The position numbers were made by a program, and so were the translations under genes. Source: QWOP01 sp003669605 (GTDB lineage: Bacteria > Planctomycetota > Planctomycetia > Pirellulales > UBA1268). Taken from it: DNA of 32,081 bases. The DNA lies in the NCBI GenBank assembly GCA_947481985.1, contig CANKIK010000045.1:1-32081 (forward strand), written 5' to 3'. Under the pieces are notes generated by a model. It was given only the letters and a program-made list of their open reading frames with translations, was not told the DNA's origin and did no database searches. Below, piece after piece: positions 7,612-16,663 of the stretch (position 1 is the stretch's first letter; every line of letters begins with the position of its first letter).

Positions 7612-9515
7612 TGTTGCGGTGCAGCCGGGGCCGGAGGCTGCGGCTGTAGAAGTCGTTTGAGCAGTCGGCCACGACGTGATGGGGCCGGCGGCGGCTGCCC
7701 GGGATCGGGGCTGGGATTGGGACTCGCTGCCTCGGCCGCGGCGCGTTCGGCGCGGCGGCGACCGACTTCGTCGATCAGTCCACCGACCAGATCGATGATC
7801 CGATCGGTGGTGGGATTTCCGCCGACCTCGGCAGGGAGTTTGTTTTTGAGTTGATCGAGGACTTGAGCTGTCCCACCGGGGCTGTCACTGGCCTCCGGCG
7901 CGGTCGGCCGGGCATCGGCCGGGCCTGCAAAACTGCCCGGCTCACTGGTCGCTCCACCGGGTTGGTTTTCCTCTTCCCCGGCGGCGGGCTCAGGAAGGCC
8001 TGCCGGCTGCGGCTTGTCCCCTGGAGAGACGACTTGCGGGGCGACGCCAGGCCGCTTGGGAGGCACCCAATTGGGGCGCGGTGGTGGTGGTGGCAATCTG
8101 CCTGCCGGCGGCAACTCCGCCGCAGGGGCAGTGGTTGGATCACTGCCGGCCACGGCTGCCCCGAGCGGTGTCGGGCCACGAGGAAGAGCCTCTTGGGTCT
8201 GCGCCGGCTGATTGCGATTCCGGATTCGGTCAATGACTCCCGCGATCACATCGGCGGCGACATTGCGGATGGAGCCATCGAAGTTGATTTTCGGTTTGCC
8301 AAGCACGCCACCGATACCGATGGAGAGCGTCTTGCCGCCGAGCGAGGCCAGCACGGCGCGCTCGGTGGGAAGATCGGTGGGAATGGGGAGCGCGAGTTTG
8401 AGGTCGAGGACCTTGTCATCGAGCCCAACCGATCCGTTGGTGGAGAGATCGAGTCGGCTTCCTGCCCGGGCCAGTGGCACTCCAAATTCCAGCCCCTCAT
8501 GCCACACGCGGCGGTCGGCCATGTGGAAGACCACATTGGAGTCGTCGGCAATGCGGATCGACGTGGGGAGCTTCATGCGGCCGGGAAGTGCGGCCAGAAT
8601 CCCCTCCACCATCGGGCCGGGGCCGAGATCGACCGCGTGCATCGTTAGTTTCCCGGCGAATTCAGCCTTTTCAGGAGCCCCGACGGGGAACGTGGCACCG
8701 TCGATCCGCAGCGAAAAGCGGCCGCTGGTGCGGGTGGAATCAGCCAGCACAGGGGCGATGTAAGCCAGCACACCCTGAGCGATGCTGGCGTCGAGTTTGG
8801 CGTCTTTGAGGATCTCGGTGGGCTCGATCGACCATTCGCTGAAACTGCCTCCCGCTGCAGGAGAGAGCGTCAGTTGGACGTCGATCGGATCGCTGATCCA
8901 GGGATCGGGTGCCCAGGGGCCCTCGATCCGCACGATCGCGTCCTCGACCTCGAGCCGCAGTCTCAGCGGGCTCTTCTTTGGCCCGGGAGTGCCGCCGGCC
9001 GGCTTCGGCAGAGCGGCATCGACGAGCAGCCCCTTGATGTTGGAATCGCGGTTGGCGTCGAAGACGAGGTGGGTCTCCATCCCTTCGACACGGATCACCC
9101 CCAGATCGCCAACAGAGAGGAGGATCGCGGCGAGTCCGTGGCTGCCTTCAATCTTGCGGATGGAGATCGGTTCACGGGTGCCGTTGCGGGGAACGACGAT
9201 CAGATCTTCGAGGACCACCGGCCCGAACCAGCCGAGGCGGGCCCTGCCGATGACGACGTCTCCATGCAGGTTGGGGGCTGCCTTGGCGATGAAGGCGGAG
9301 ATCCGAGATGGCTCGGAGAGCCACCAAGGCAGGGCGCCCGCACCGAGGAGGATGACTCCCAGCAGCACCAAGCCGATGGTGGCGACCCAACCGGTCGTGG
9401 AACTGGCCGTGGTGGGGGGCGGGACTGCGGCTGGTGTGCCGGCAAAATTGGGTGCGGCAGGCATGGCGATGGTCTTGGCTGGGCCGTCGGTGGGTGGGGT
9501 GTGGGGATCGTGCAC
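7605..9515 (-). CDS. AsmA-like envelope protein
   Basis: The product is 636 residues, read from a GTG at 9515 with an AGAGG/GAGGTG site upstream; an ATG at 9464 is the alternative. After a Pro/Ala/Thr-rich cytoplasmic N-terminus, one membrane helix (about 43-66) leads to a long periplasmic beta-rich region. That region has the AsmA/TamB style: repeated VEDAIVRIEG..., DLDLKLALPIP and a SIRKIEGSHGLAA pattern. A FDGSIRN segment near residue 420 closes it, as in AsmA C-terminal domains. The last 200 residues are low complexity (Pro, Ala, Gly, Arg) and end in a basic segment. AsmA-family proteins act in inter-membrane lipid transport and outer-membrane homeostasis; the exact substrate here is unknown. 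It is a single gene convergent with the Cys-rich gene. Confidence 0.68.
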   Translation of the reverse strand: MHDPHTPPTDGPAKTIAMPAAPNFAGTPAAVPPPTTASSTTGWVATIGLVLLGVILLGAGALPWWLSEPSRISAFIAKAAPNLHGDVVIGRARLGWFGPVVLEDLIVVPRNGTREPISIRKIEGSHGLAAILLSVGDLGVIRVEGMETHLVFDANRDSNIKGLLVDAALPKPAGGTPGPKKSPLRLRLEVEDAIVRIEGPWAPDPWISDPIDVQLTLSPAAGGSFSEWSIEPTEILKDAKLDASIAQGVLAYIAPVLADSTRTSGRFSLRIDGATFPVGAPEKAEFAGKLTMHAVDLGPGPMVEGILAALPGRMKLPTSIRIADDSNVVFHMADRRVWHEGLEFGVPLARAGSRLDLSTNGSVGLDDKVLDLKLALPIPTDLPTERAVLASLGGKTLSIGIGGVLGKPKINFDGSIRNVAADVIAGVIDRIRNRNQPAQTQEALPRGPTPLGAAVAGSDPTTAPAAELPPAGRLPPPPPRPNWVPPKRPGVAPQVVSPGDKPQPAGLPEPAAGEEENQPGGATSEPGSFAGPADARPTAPEASDSPGGTAQVLDQLKNKLPAEVGGNPTTDRIIDLVGGLIDEVGRRRAERAAAEAASPNPSPDPGQPPPAPSRRGRLLKRLLQPQPPAPAAPQQP

Positions 9516-9732
9516 GGCGGTGGCACCTCTCGAGGGCCTGTTGGGCGTTCGGATGGGTGAGGATGTGGCGGTTGCTGAGGCCGGCGAGATTGGGGGCCGA
9601 GACTGGTGAGGACCGTATCCTACCTCTGGCGACAGGGGAAAAGCTGGCGTGAAACGATCCCGGCGGGGGTCTTGGGGGTGGTTTGCCCTCCGGCCTGGAA
9701 GGATGTACGTGGTGCAAGGGAAAAATGATCTG

Positions 9733-10270
9733 CTAGACTGCGGCAGCGTCGCGGGCGTAGCTCAGTTGGTAGAGCGCTAGCTTCCCAAGCTGGATGTCGA
9801 GGGTTCGAGTCCCTTCGCCCGCTCTTCGGTTTTTCGCTTTTTCACGAGGATTACACGACTTTCCTCGGTCGGGCCCATGCCCGCTGTCGCCGTCTTTGGT
9901 GACAGGAAACGCCCCCAAATGCCCCTGCTTGACTCGATCTAGTACAAGCACTGGTACAAGCGAATGTGGTGGGGACGACCGGTGCGATGGCCTCGCTGGC
10001 GTCGGTTTGAGGGAGCGAGGCAGGGCCTCCAGAGCCCCGGCGACAGCGACGAGTGCTGAAGGTCCGCTTGGGCAGGTCGGGGAGCGACCCCTGCCGCGAC
10101 CAGGTGGGTCGCAAAGGTATGCCAGAACGCATGAACATCGACGGTCCGGCCCCCGTCGTCGACCTTCGCAATCCCCGCCACGGCCAGATCGCGGTCGAGG
10201 ATCCGGATCAGACCCGAAGGCATGTTGAAAAGGGTCCATCCGGGATCTTCATGGGTGAAGCCGTAATCCG
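9733..10270 (-). pseudogene. Tyrosine recombinase (integrase) remnant at tRNA-Gly
   Basis: Two minus-strand frames together give the C-terminal half of a phage-type integrase. The upstream frame (about 10270-10050) carries RDLAVAGIAK, GRTVDVHAFWHTFATHL and GVAPRPAQADLQHSS. These match the planctomycete integrase pattern with consensus HALRHTF, so the catalytic Arg is replaced by Trp. The match then shifts frame to LVAVAGALEALPRS near 10055. The stretch that should hold the nucleophilic Tyr (consensus like MNVYTDPRLLD) is missing. The second frame continues through a tail to the stop at 9733, and that tail (GEGTRTLDIQLGKLALYQL) is translated antisense from the tRNA-Gly gene. The 5' half is lost where the ISL3 remnant begins. 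It cannot be active. It shows that an element once integrated here. Confidence 0.8.
9751..9823 (+). tRNA. tRNA-Gly (anticodon CCC)
   Basis: This 73-nt cloverleaf has acceptor GCGGGCG/CGCCCGC with discriminator T, D-arm GCTC-AGTTGGTA-GAGC, anticodon stem CTAGC/GCTGG with loop TTCCCAA (anticodon CCC), and T-arm GAGGG-TTCGAGT-CCCTT. CCA is not encoded. A TAGACT at 9734 could be its -10 element, with a weak -35. The 3' half is also read, antisense, as the tail of a decayed integrase, so it served as an integration site. Confidence 0.97.
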
Positions 10271-10527
10271 CCGCAATCGAAGGAGATGACGATCTTGGAG
10301 TTGTTTGGGTTCCGGTAGCCACCGGCCCGTCGCTTGATGGACATGATCTTGCTGTTGAGGCCCTCGGCTACGGCATTGGAGATTCGATGGCTGCAGTACG
10401 TGATTACGTTGTCGATTTTTCTCGCTACCCAATCGCCGACCCTCCATGAATCGGCCGCGGCGTGCCACGGAGATCCCCGAAGAGCCCGGTTTTTCAAGTG
10501 GAAGAAGTCAGGGATAACTTTTTCCAC
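10249..10527 (-). pseudogene. ISL3-family transposase C-terminal remnant
   Basis: This 92-codon minus-strand frame contains HRISNAVAEGLNSKIMSIKR, then RAGGYRNPNNSKI and CGGLRLHP before the stop. This is the C-terminal end of ISL3-family DDE transposases, including the AEG(L/F)NS segment that holds the catalytic Glu. The N-terminal 300 or so residues, with the two Asp residues, are absent. The first codons coincide with a GTGGAA...TTCCAC palindrome related to the repeat at 6.2 and 26.8 kb. The 3' end overlaps the point where the integrase remnant starts, so one element has truncated the other. Confidence 0.75.
10498..10527 (-). repeat. Dispersed palindrome, variant copy B
   Basis: On the plus strand, arms GTGGAAGAAGT and ACTTTTTCCAC enclose CAGGGATA. 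This is the same palindrome as in copies A and C with one G-T wobble in the stem. The flanking bases on the minus strand (GCCCGTGGAAAAAGT) are identical to the start of copies A and C. The downstream 90 bp of those copies are not present here. Confidence 0.75.
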
Positions 10528-10622
10528 GGGCAGCGAGATTCTCTCTCTCGAAGTGCTGCCGCTGAAGGGGGGCAGGTCACAGGATCAGGATCCCGCAGCC
10601 TGCACCACGTGGCCCCCTCAGA

Positions 10623-12251
10623 CTACTTCGCGAGAACGAAGCCGGCATCAGCCCAATCGGCGAAGTCCTCTCGACTTCCGTCGCCACCGTCCATCGTGAT
10701 CAGACTGATCCGCCGCGCGTTGGGCGGGATGTCGACGGAGAATCGCCACGCGGGTTCCTGGATGCGCATCACCGGGCTGGCAGCCACTTCCTGTCCGTCG
10801 ATGAGGACCTTAAAGGATACGCTCGGATACCGTGCCAGGTTTGATCCGTGGCTGCGGTCGAGGAGGTGCTCGTCGATTCCCGCCAGGGCCACGAATCGCT
10901 GGTATCCCGGTTCGATCGCGTAATCCATCGCGCTGGGAGCGTGGACGCCGATCCCCCGATCGTAGGATCGCCTGTTGATCCGAATCGCCCCTCCGCGGTT
11001 TGATCTGTCCTCCTGGGCGGCCTGTGCATCGCCTGCGTAGCGCATCACGCCTCCATGGGTGTGCCCGAATCCGACGCTCCGCATCGGCTGCAGATCGCCG
11101 AGATGCACATCGGGCATCTCCGGCGTCGCCCCCAACCGGACGAAGGTCCCGACCGACCCGCGGCAGACCTGCTGACCGCGGAGAAACGCTGCGGATCTCA
11201 GGCGCGTCGAGGCAAAGAAGCGGAGGGGAGCGGAATAGAGCGGCGATGATGGGGTAGGTGCGGAGCCGTCCAAGGTGTAGTGGATCGCAGCGTCGGCCTG
11301 CAGCGGGGCGCTGAGAGTCACGATGACATCCTCCTCGAAGAGATGGGGACGCTGATCGGTTCCCCAGGGGGCGATGCGCACGGGATCGCCGACGAAATCG
11401 GCCTTCCACATGCCGAGTTTCCCGAGTTCGTTCTGGAAGTGGATGGTCGGAGCGAGGTACTTTTCGAAGTGCTCCACCACCTGCTCCGTATTCTGATCGG
11501 GGGTGAATCCACGGTCTGGGTCGTACCCAGGATGGGCATCGGTCATGTCGCGAGCGAGGACGCACTGCAGGCCAGCGCTCTTCATCGCCTTGAGCCCCAT
11601 CGGTTTTCCGAGGAGGCAGACCTGGGTGTGAAACCCGAGGTAAATCAGGTGCGTGAGGCGGCGTTCCTGGCAGATGGCATACACCTCGGCTCTGGTGTCC
11701 GGCATCCAGTCGTCTGGGCCGATGACCAAGTCTGGATGCATTCCATCCCAGCCGTAGTTTCCCGCGCATCGCTCCCGCCCGCAGGCGCATCCGCCGGCGT
11801 CCGGGACCGGTGGACAGCTGACAGAAACGCTGTCCGGCACCTCGATCCCGGGAAGCGCAAGAACCCGCTCCCGTTGGGGATGACCTCCGTACTGGTCAAC
11901 CACGTCGCTCGGGCAAAGCATAACTGTCATCCCGTGTAAACGGGCTGCTGCGAGCGCCTCGTTGATGCGGGGTACGAACGCGTCGACTCTCATCGTCGCC
12001 GTCTTGCACCAATGCCAGTTCCAGACGTCGACCGCGATTACGCCGACGCGGGAGGCGTCGACGCGCTCCCGCGTCCTGCGAATGATGCCCGAGTCCGGAT
12101 CGCGCGACTGCAGTTCGAGCTCGATCATCTGCGTGGCGGGCGGCGGCTGCGCCGGCAGCGGCGCGGCGAGCAGCAGCAGGGAGGCAGCGAACCACGTTGT
12201 GCGCGTTACGCGGCGAACCGGCGATCCCCGACGGACTGATGGCCACGGCAT
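10623..12251 (-). CDS. Secreted isochorismatase-fold / chitobiase-C / NPCBM protein
   Basis: The product is 542 residues from the ATG at 12251, which has GGAG 7 bases upstream. Residues 13-36 form a signal peptide ending in LPAQ. Residues 68-245 look like a cysteine-hydrolase (isochorismatase) fold: first strand VGVIAVDVW with Asp75, and GFHTQVCLLG with Cys212 in the position of the catalytic cysteine. Residues 308-372 match the CHB_HEX_C-type domain (IHYTLDGSAPTPSSPLYS). Residues 392-540 match an NPCBM carbohydrate-binding module (RGIGVHAPSAMDYAI, SVDIPPNARRISLITMDGGD). The hydrolase has a Cys-rich insertion (about 146-162) with six Cys. The gene follows the Gfo/Idh/MocA gene by about 70 bp, so the two probably act together on an extracellular sugar-like substrate; that is inference. 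Confidence 0.8.
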   Translation of the reverse strand: MPWPSVRRGSPVRRVTRTTWFAASLLLLAAPLPAQPPPATQMIELELQSRDPDSGIIRRTRERVDASRVGVIAVDVWNWHWCKTATMRVDAFVPRINEALAAARLHGMTVMLCPSDVVDQYGGHPQRERVLALPGIEVPDSVSVSCPPVPDAGGCACGRERCAGNYGWDGMHPDLVIGPDDWMPDTRAEVYAICQERRLTHLIYLGFHTQVCLLGKPMGLKAMKSAGLQCVLARDMTDAHPGYDPDRGFTPDQNTEQVVEHFEKYLAPTIHFQNELGKLGMWKADFVGDPVRIAPWGTDQRPHLFEEDVIVTLSAPLQADAAIHYTLDGSAPTPSSPLYSAPLRFFASTRLRSAAFLRGQQVCRGSVGTFVRLGATPEMPDVHLGDLQPMRSVGFGHTHGGVMRYAGDAQAAQEDRSNRGGAIRINRRSYDRGIGVHAPSAMDYAIEPGYQRFVALAGIDEHLLDRSHGSNLARYPSVSFKVLIDGQEVAASPVMRIQEPAWRFSVDIPPNARRISLITMDGGDGSREDFADWADAGFVLAK

Positions 12252-12320
12252 GATTCGACTCCGAGGGATATGCACTGCAACCGTGCCGCGGCGGGATGAT
12301 GTTCGGAAAGTGCGACGTCC

Positions 12321-13655
12321 TTAGACCTGATCTGGAATCCGGTAGCGATCGCGGTAGGGGAGCCGCTGCAAGGCATTGGCTTCGTCGCTGTCAGTGAACA
12401 CCTCGTTGGCAGCGTCGAACTGGAGCTGCTTCTGTCCGACGCGGTACGACGTGTTGGCAAGATGCACCAGACAGGCGCTTGCATGGCATCTGGCAAGATC
12501 GGCATTGGGGGTCTGTCGGGTCCGCATGCTCTCGATGAAGTTGGGACGATGCCACTTGTCGGGGAAGTATCCCTTGTCCTGTTCAAGCACCGTGCCACCG
12601 ACATCGACCACCTGCCAGCCGCAACCATGACGGCCCAGGTACATCAGCGCGTTGGTCCCGTAGATCTCAATCCGTGTCGCGCTGGTGGGCCAGTGAGGCC
12701 ACTGCGTGCCGTAGCGCACTTCCGCCGGGAACTTGGCCATGTATTTGAAAGCATTGCCATTCTCGCAGGTCATCGTGAAATCGCCGTAGTCGTAGCTGAT
12801 GCACTGGAATTCGGGCACCTCACGCTCCGACTGGAAGGCATAGTTCCCCCCGAAACAAACAACGCTCCGCGGGTGGGGAGGATCGCCGAGAACCATCCTC
12901 GCCAGATCGAGCTGATGGCTCGCGTCGTCGGCAAGTGAGCCCCCCTTGTAGTCCCACCAGGGGTGCCAGTCGAGGTGACGGCTGGCCGTGTAAGGGTGCC
13001 AACTCGCTGGTCCGAGCCATGCATCCCAGTCGAAGCCGGAGGGACACTGCCCGTCGGGTAACCGTTGCCAGCGGCTGCCCCCGAGGAGGTTGTAGACCTT
13101 GACATGCACGATGCGTCCGAGCTTCCCTGCCTGCAGGTACTGGCGGGCACTTTCGGCATAGGGCCCGCTGCGATTCTGAAAGCCGACCTGGACGATCCGA
13201 CCGTACCGCTTGGCGGCCTCGATCATCTTCCGACCTTCCCAGATCGTCATCGACGGATTCTTCTCGACGTAGACGTCCTTTCCGGCCTGACAGGCCCAGA
13301 CTGTGGCGAGGGCATGCCAGTGCTCGGGCGTCGCGATGATCACGCCATCGACCTCCCGATCGTCAAACACTTCCCGCATATCGCTGCACGCCTGCGGGGC
13401 CGACCCCTGGATGCTGGCGAGTTCGCCGATCAACCCCTGGCATCGGGATTCCAAGACGTCGCAGACATACTTGAAGCGGACCAGCGGCATGCCCGCCATC
13501 GATTTGGCATGGTCGGCTCCGCGTCCTCCAGCGCCGATGACCGCGAGCGTGATCTGCTCATTCGGGGATCGGCCGTCCTCCGCGACGGCCGACGACAGTG
13601 TCAGCGGCGCGATCGCTGCGGCCTGGAGAAAACTTCGACGCGTTGTCGCATGCAT
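12321..13655 (-). CDS. Gfo/Idh/MocA-family oxidoreductase with Tat signal
   Basis: The 444-residue product has GGAA 8 bases before its ATG. A twin-arginine signal (TRRSFLQAAA, residues 5-14) precedes cleavage near residue 25, so it folds with its cofactor before export. The Rossmann motif VIGAGGRG lies at about 39-46. The C-terminal substrate domain follows the conserved VEKNPSM stretch (about 131-137; EKP in most relatives) and contains WHPWWDYKGGSLADDASHQLDL, written here only in part as WDYKGGSLADDASHQLD. This His near residue 246 is the usual active-site acid/base in this family of NAD(P)-dependent sugar oxidoreductases. Exported members are abundant in planctomycetes, usually in carbohydrate-degradation loci. 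It is the first gene of the two-gene minus-strand unit. Confidence 0.88.
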   Translation of the reverse strand: MHATTRRSFLQAAAIAPLTLSSAVAEDGRSPNEQITLAVIGAGGRGADHAKSMAGMPLVRFKYVCDVLESRCQGLIGELASIQGSAPQACSDMREVFDDREVDGVIIATPEHWHALATVWACQAGKDVYVEKNPSMTIWEGRKMIEAAKRYGRIVQVGFQNRSGPYAESARQYLQAGKLGRIVHVKVYNLLGGSRWQRLPDGQCPSGFDWDAWLGPASWHPYTASRHLDWHPWWDYKGGSLADDASHQLDLARMVLGDPPHPRSVVCFGGNYAFQSEREVPEFQCISYDYGDFTMTCENGNAFKYMAKFPAEVRYGTQWPHWPTSATRIEIYGTNALMYLGRHGCGWQVVDVGGTVLEQDKGYFPDKWHRPNFIESMRTRQTPNADLARCHASACLVHLANTSYRVGQKQLQFDAANEVFTDSDEANALQRLPYRDRYRIPDQV

Positions 13656-13802
13656 GAGTCATTTCCATACAGACACAAGATCGATCGCCGCTTCCCCCGC
13701 AGCACTGATCATACTCCAGCATCGATTCCCAGACGACTCTGAGCGCCAGTTGACCTGCCTCCTCACAAAGGTGCCTCATTCCCGAATCGTGATCCAGGAC
13801 CT

Positions 13803-15060
13803 GTGGGGGAATCCTCGGGCCCCGGCCGGTCCTCTGGCCCGTCCTTGTACCACTTAGGATCGAGCTTCGTGGGCCCCGTTCACGGCGTGAAGCCGAACAC
13901 ACCCCGGCTTCGCGGTGTGAAGCCTCCCCGCAGTCCGGATGGAGTGGGCCACCGCACCAGCAACCGGATCAGAATGCGTTGGTTTGGTGCCGACCGCCAG
14001 GGAAGCGACGTCATCGCGAGCGCCCCGGCATTCGTCGGCGGCGAATGGACCCACCTCGTGATGACCTACGATGTGGCGGTGCTCTACAACGGCGGCAGCG
14101 GGCGGCCCATCACCAGCGACGGCACGGTGATCGCCACCGCCACTACGGAGCACCTAACACTCGGCTCTTTCGCGGGAGCGGATCACCTGCGTGGTACGCT
14201 CCGCGACGTCGGGGTGTACAGCGTCGTCTTGCATGCGGAGGAAATCGCGAGCATAGTCGGCGCCTCGGCGCAGAACCTCGACACGCACATCGTCGTCGAT
14301 GCTTCCACTCTCGACCGCACCACAGGTTTTACGAGGAAAGCGTCGCTCAGTGCGGCGCTTCTCGCGGCGAGCCGCCAAGGCGCCGTGATCGCGCTGCGCT
14401 TCGATGCCGATTGTAACCATCCGTTTTGGTACGACAACCAAACCGCGACGCGTCCCCAGGGAGCGGCCGACAGCGCGAGTGGTATCTGGTACACCGGCAC
14501 CGTGAAACTCAACGACACGTCGCACCCCTTCGTGATCAGCCTGTCGGCCATTCAGACTCCCGAAAAGAACAACTACGATGTGATCAATATCGACCTGAAT
14601 GGCAATGGGAACTTCGGTGACACTGGCGAGTTGCTTCATCGCGCGGACGTGGTTGCCATCGGCGGCAAACGCTACTCCGTGGCCACCGGAACCTGGGAAC
14701 GGCTGACGCCGGGCCACGTCCGATTCACCTATCCCTCGTCAGCGGAATTGAAGGAGATGCTGGCGACATACCACGCGGCAGGGAGCGATCGGTCTGATGG
14801 CCAGCGTGCGCGGCACCGACGCTCTCAAGAACTATCATCGCCAAAACCTGTTCGTAGGGATGGCCGACGGGATGACGGTCGGCGAGTTCTTTCTTCACGG
14901 TCTCCACGGTCTCGTGGCGGCGAATTACGGCAGCTACTCCATCGATGGACTCGCCAATTACACCGATCCGGCGGTGCGGATCCGCATCCCCAAGCCTCCG
15001 GGGACGAAACCCGCCCGCCTCGAATCCCTGCATTCCACGGATCGATCGACATCCACTTGA
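13803..15060 (+). pseudogene. Broken LamG-domain secreted protein gene
   Basis: In frame one, residues following about 13970 match the end of a LamG/concanavalin-like domain: GGEWTHLVMTYD, LTLGSFAGADHLRGTLRDVG and LHAEEI. The start of that domain and any signal peptide are absent. The frame continues with a domain I do not recognise (NYDVINIDLNGNGNFGDTGE). Near 14765-14795 the sensible reading moves to another frame (GAIGLMASVRGTDALKNYH) and continues with FVGMADGMTVGEFFLHGLHG and YTDPAVRIRIP to a stop at 15060. The last part resembles in outline the C-terminal end of gingipain-type C25 peptidases (GA-I-ASxR ... TIGE ... GDPAxRI), but I hold that loosely. Missing 5' end plus a frameshift or deletion make this a decayed gene. 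Confidence 0.55.
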
Positions 15061-15325
15061 TTACCCAGGACATTGGCCAGCGCGGAGTCGCCGCGGGGAA
15101 CGCCGTCAACACCGCCGACGGGTTCAGTCCGCCGGGTTCGTTCACTCCACTCTGGCCGATGATCCGCGCCGAACCGGAGAATCGGCAACCGTCATTCAAC
15201 CGACCGGGAGTTGAGGGCGGGACCGGCGGCGGCCGATGGAGATTCTGTCCTCAGGCGCTGCTCGGGTTCGAGATCCGCCAACCTTTCCTGCGAATTGCGT
15301 TTCAAACGCCGAAAGCAATGATCCA

Positions 15326-15652
15326 ATGGTAAACCGACGGGCCGCTTGCCTACGTTTTCTGTTGGGGTTGCAGGCATTTCTCCTCTCCGTCGTGACGCTT
15401 GCCGCTGAAGAAGTGGCTGAGTCGGTCTCGCGAATGGCAGGGCCGCGCTGGAACGTGAACGGCAACTGGTCGCCGAGCCTCGCGGAGATTCAACGTCACC
15501 TTCGGGAGGTTCACGGGATCGATCCAGGCAGCGAGGGGATGGAACACCTGCTTGCCATGCATGACAACGACCACAATCGGCGGGGCCATATGAGTGGTCA
15601 CACCCACAGGAAAGAACCAAAGCGGACCACCAAAGGTTACGCCAAGTTCTGA
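15326..15652 (+). CDS. Small secreted protein, unknown function
   Basis: The product is 108 residues from ATG 15326, at a start chosen because the Arg-Arg plus Leu-rich core (residues 2-26, VNRRAACLRFLLGLQAF) is a good signal peptide; the ribosome site is weak. The mature 80 residues contain WNVNGNWSPSLAEIQRHLRE and HLLAMHDNDHNRRGHMSG, ending in a basic His-rich tail. I do not recognise a family. It follows the broken LamG gene and precedes the fasciclin gene by 242 bp. The 265 bp between 15061 and 15325 hold nothing I can name. Confidence 0.5.
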   Translation: MVNRRAACLRFLLGLQAFLLSVVTLAAEEVAESVSRMAGPRWNVNGNWSPSLAEIQRHLREVHGIDPGSEGMEHLLAMHDNDHNRRGHMSGHTHRKEPKRTTKGYAKF

Positions 15653-15894
15653 TCGTCGTCGATCGCCTGAACGCGGGCTGAAAAGTGCAGCAGGCTACGG
15701 AGCGGGAGAGCCGCCAGGCCGGGGAGTTCGCCGGCCGCACCCAGGCAGCCTCATGCCCGACTCGCTGCGACCCCTCCGGCCGTCCACTGCCTTGTCCCCG
15801 TGGACCGGGGTCAGTGCAAAATCATTCCTGGCCAGCATGGAGCACCCGCCTATCCTTTGGCAATGCTCGACACTTTCTCCCCAGGAATCTTTCC

Positions 15895-16383
15895 ATGACC
15901 GTCAATCGATTGGTTGCTTTCGTGACCCTGGCCGCGTTCACCCTCGGCGGAGCGTCCATGGCGGTGGCTGATGATCTGGTCGATACCGCCGTCAAGGCAG
16001 GCACGTTCAAGACGCTGGCCGCAGCGCTCGGTGCCGCTGATCTCGTCGACACGCTCAAGGGCAAGGGTCCGTTCACCGTCTTCGCCCCATCCGACGAAGC
16101 CTTCGCCAAGCTTCCGAAGGGAACCGTTGAAGATCTTCTCAAGCCCGAAAACAAGGCCAAGCTCAAGGAGATCCTCCTCGTCCACGTCGTCCCCGGCTCC
16201 GTGCTGGCGGCAGACGTCGTCAAGCTCAAGGAAGCGAAGACCGCCGGCGGAAAGACCGTCACAATCACCACCGACGGGGGCGTCAAGGTCGGCACCGCCA
16301 AGGGCATGGCGAAGGTCGTCAAGACCGACATCAAAGCCGACAATGGCGTGATCCATGTGATTGACGCTGTCATCATCCCCTGA
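15895..16383 (+). CDS. Secreted fasciclin (FAS1) domain protein
   Basis: The product is 162 residues from ATG 15895, with AGGA 8 bases upstream. A Sec signal peptide (residues 1-25) is followed by a single full FAS1 domain. It has the H1 box, GKGPFTVFAPSDEAFAKLP at about 58-76, the central LLVHVVPG, and the H2 box NGVIHVIDAVIIP ending the protein. FAS1 domains mediate adhesion between cells or to matrix, and single-domain secreted forms are common in bacteria. The gene is monocistronic, ending in a strong hairpin terminator 35 bp after the stop. Confidence 0.93.
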   Translation: MTVNRLVAFVTLAAFTLGGASMAVADDLVDTAVKAGTFKTLAAALGAADLVDTLKGKGPFTVFAPSDEAFAKLPKGTVEDLLKPENKAKLKEILLVHVVPGSVLAADVVKLKEAKTAGGKTVTITTDGGVKVGTAKGMAKVVKTDIKADNGVIHVIDAVIIP

Positions 16384-16417
16384 TCGTGCGCTGAGAACGT
16401 CTGGAAACCTTGCCACG

Positions 16418-16464
16418 CCGCATCCGCTCGGGATTCTCGAGCGGATGCGGCCGTGGGCGTTTTT
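16418..16464 (+). terminator. Terminator after fasciclin gene
   Basis: CCGCATCCGCTCG and CGAGCGGATGCGG (16418-16430 and 16438-16450) form a perfect 13-bp stem with a 7-base loop. A run of five T follows at 16460-16464. Confidence 0.8.
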
Positions 16465-16663
16465 GGGGATGGCTCTCGGAGGATACAGACGCAGTGGCCG
16501 TCTCAGAGCCACGAGCACTGGCACCGGCTTCGTCCACCGCGACGCAGAAACGGCTGCGATCAGCACAGAGACACGCTCTTGATACCCGTGGCAGGACCCC
16601 TCTCAAACCCCGTTTTCACCAACGGATTCTACCGAGAAGCCACTTTTTCCACGGACAGTTACG

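Noticed and set aside
15252..15275. GGGTTCGAGATCC, similar to a tRNA T-arm, as the far attachment site of the island
   Set aside because: Only about ten bases match the tRNA-Gly 3' end and flanking bases differ; too short to call a duplicated site.
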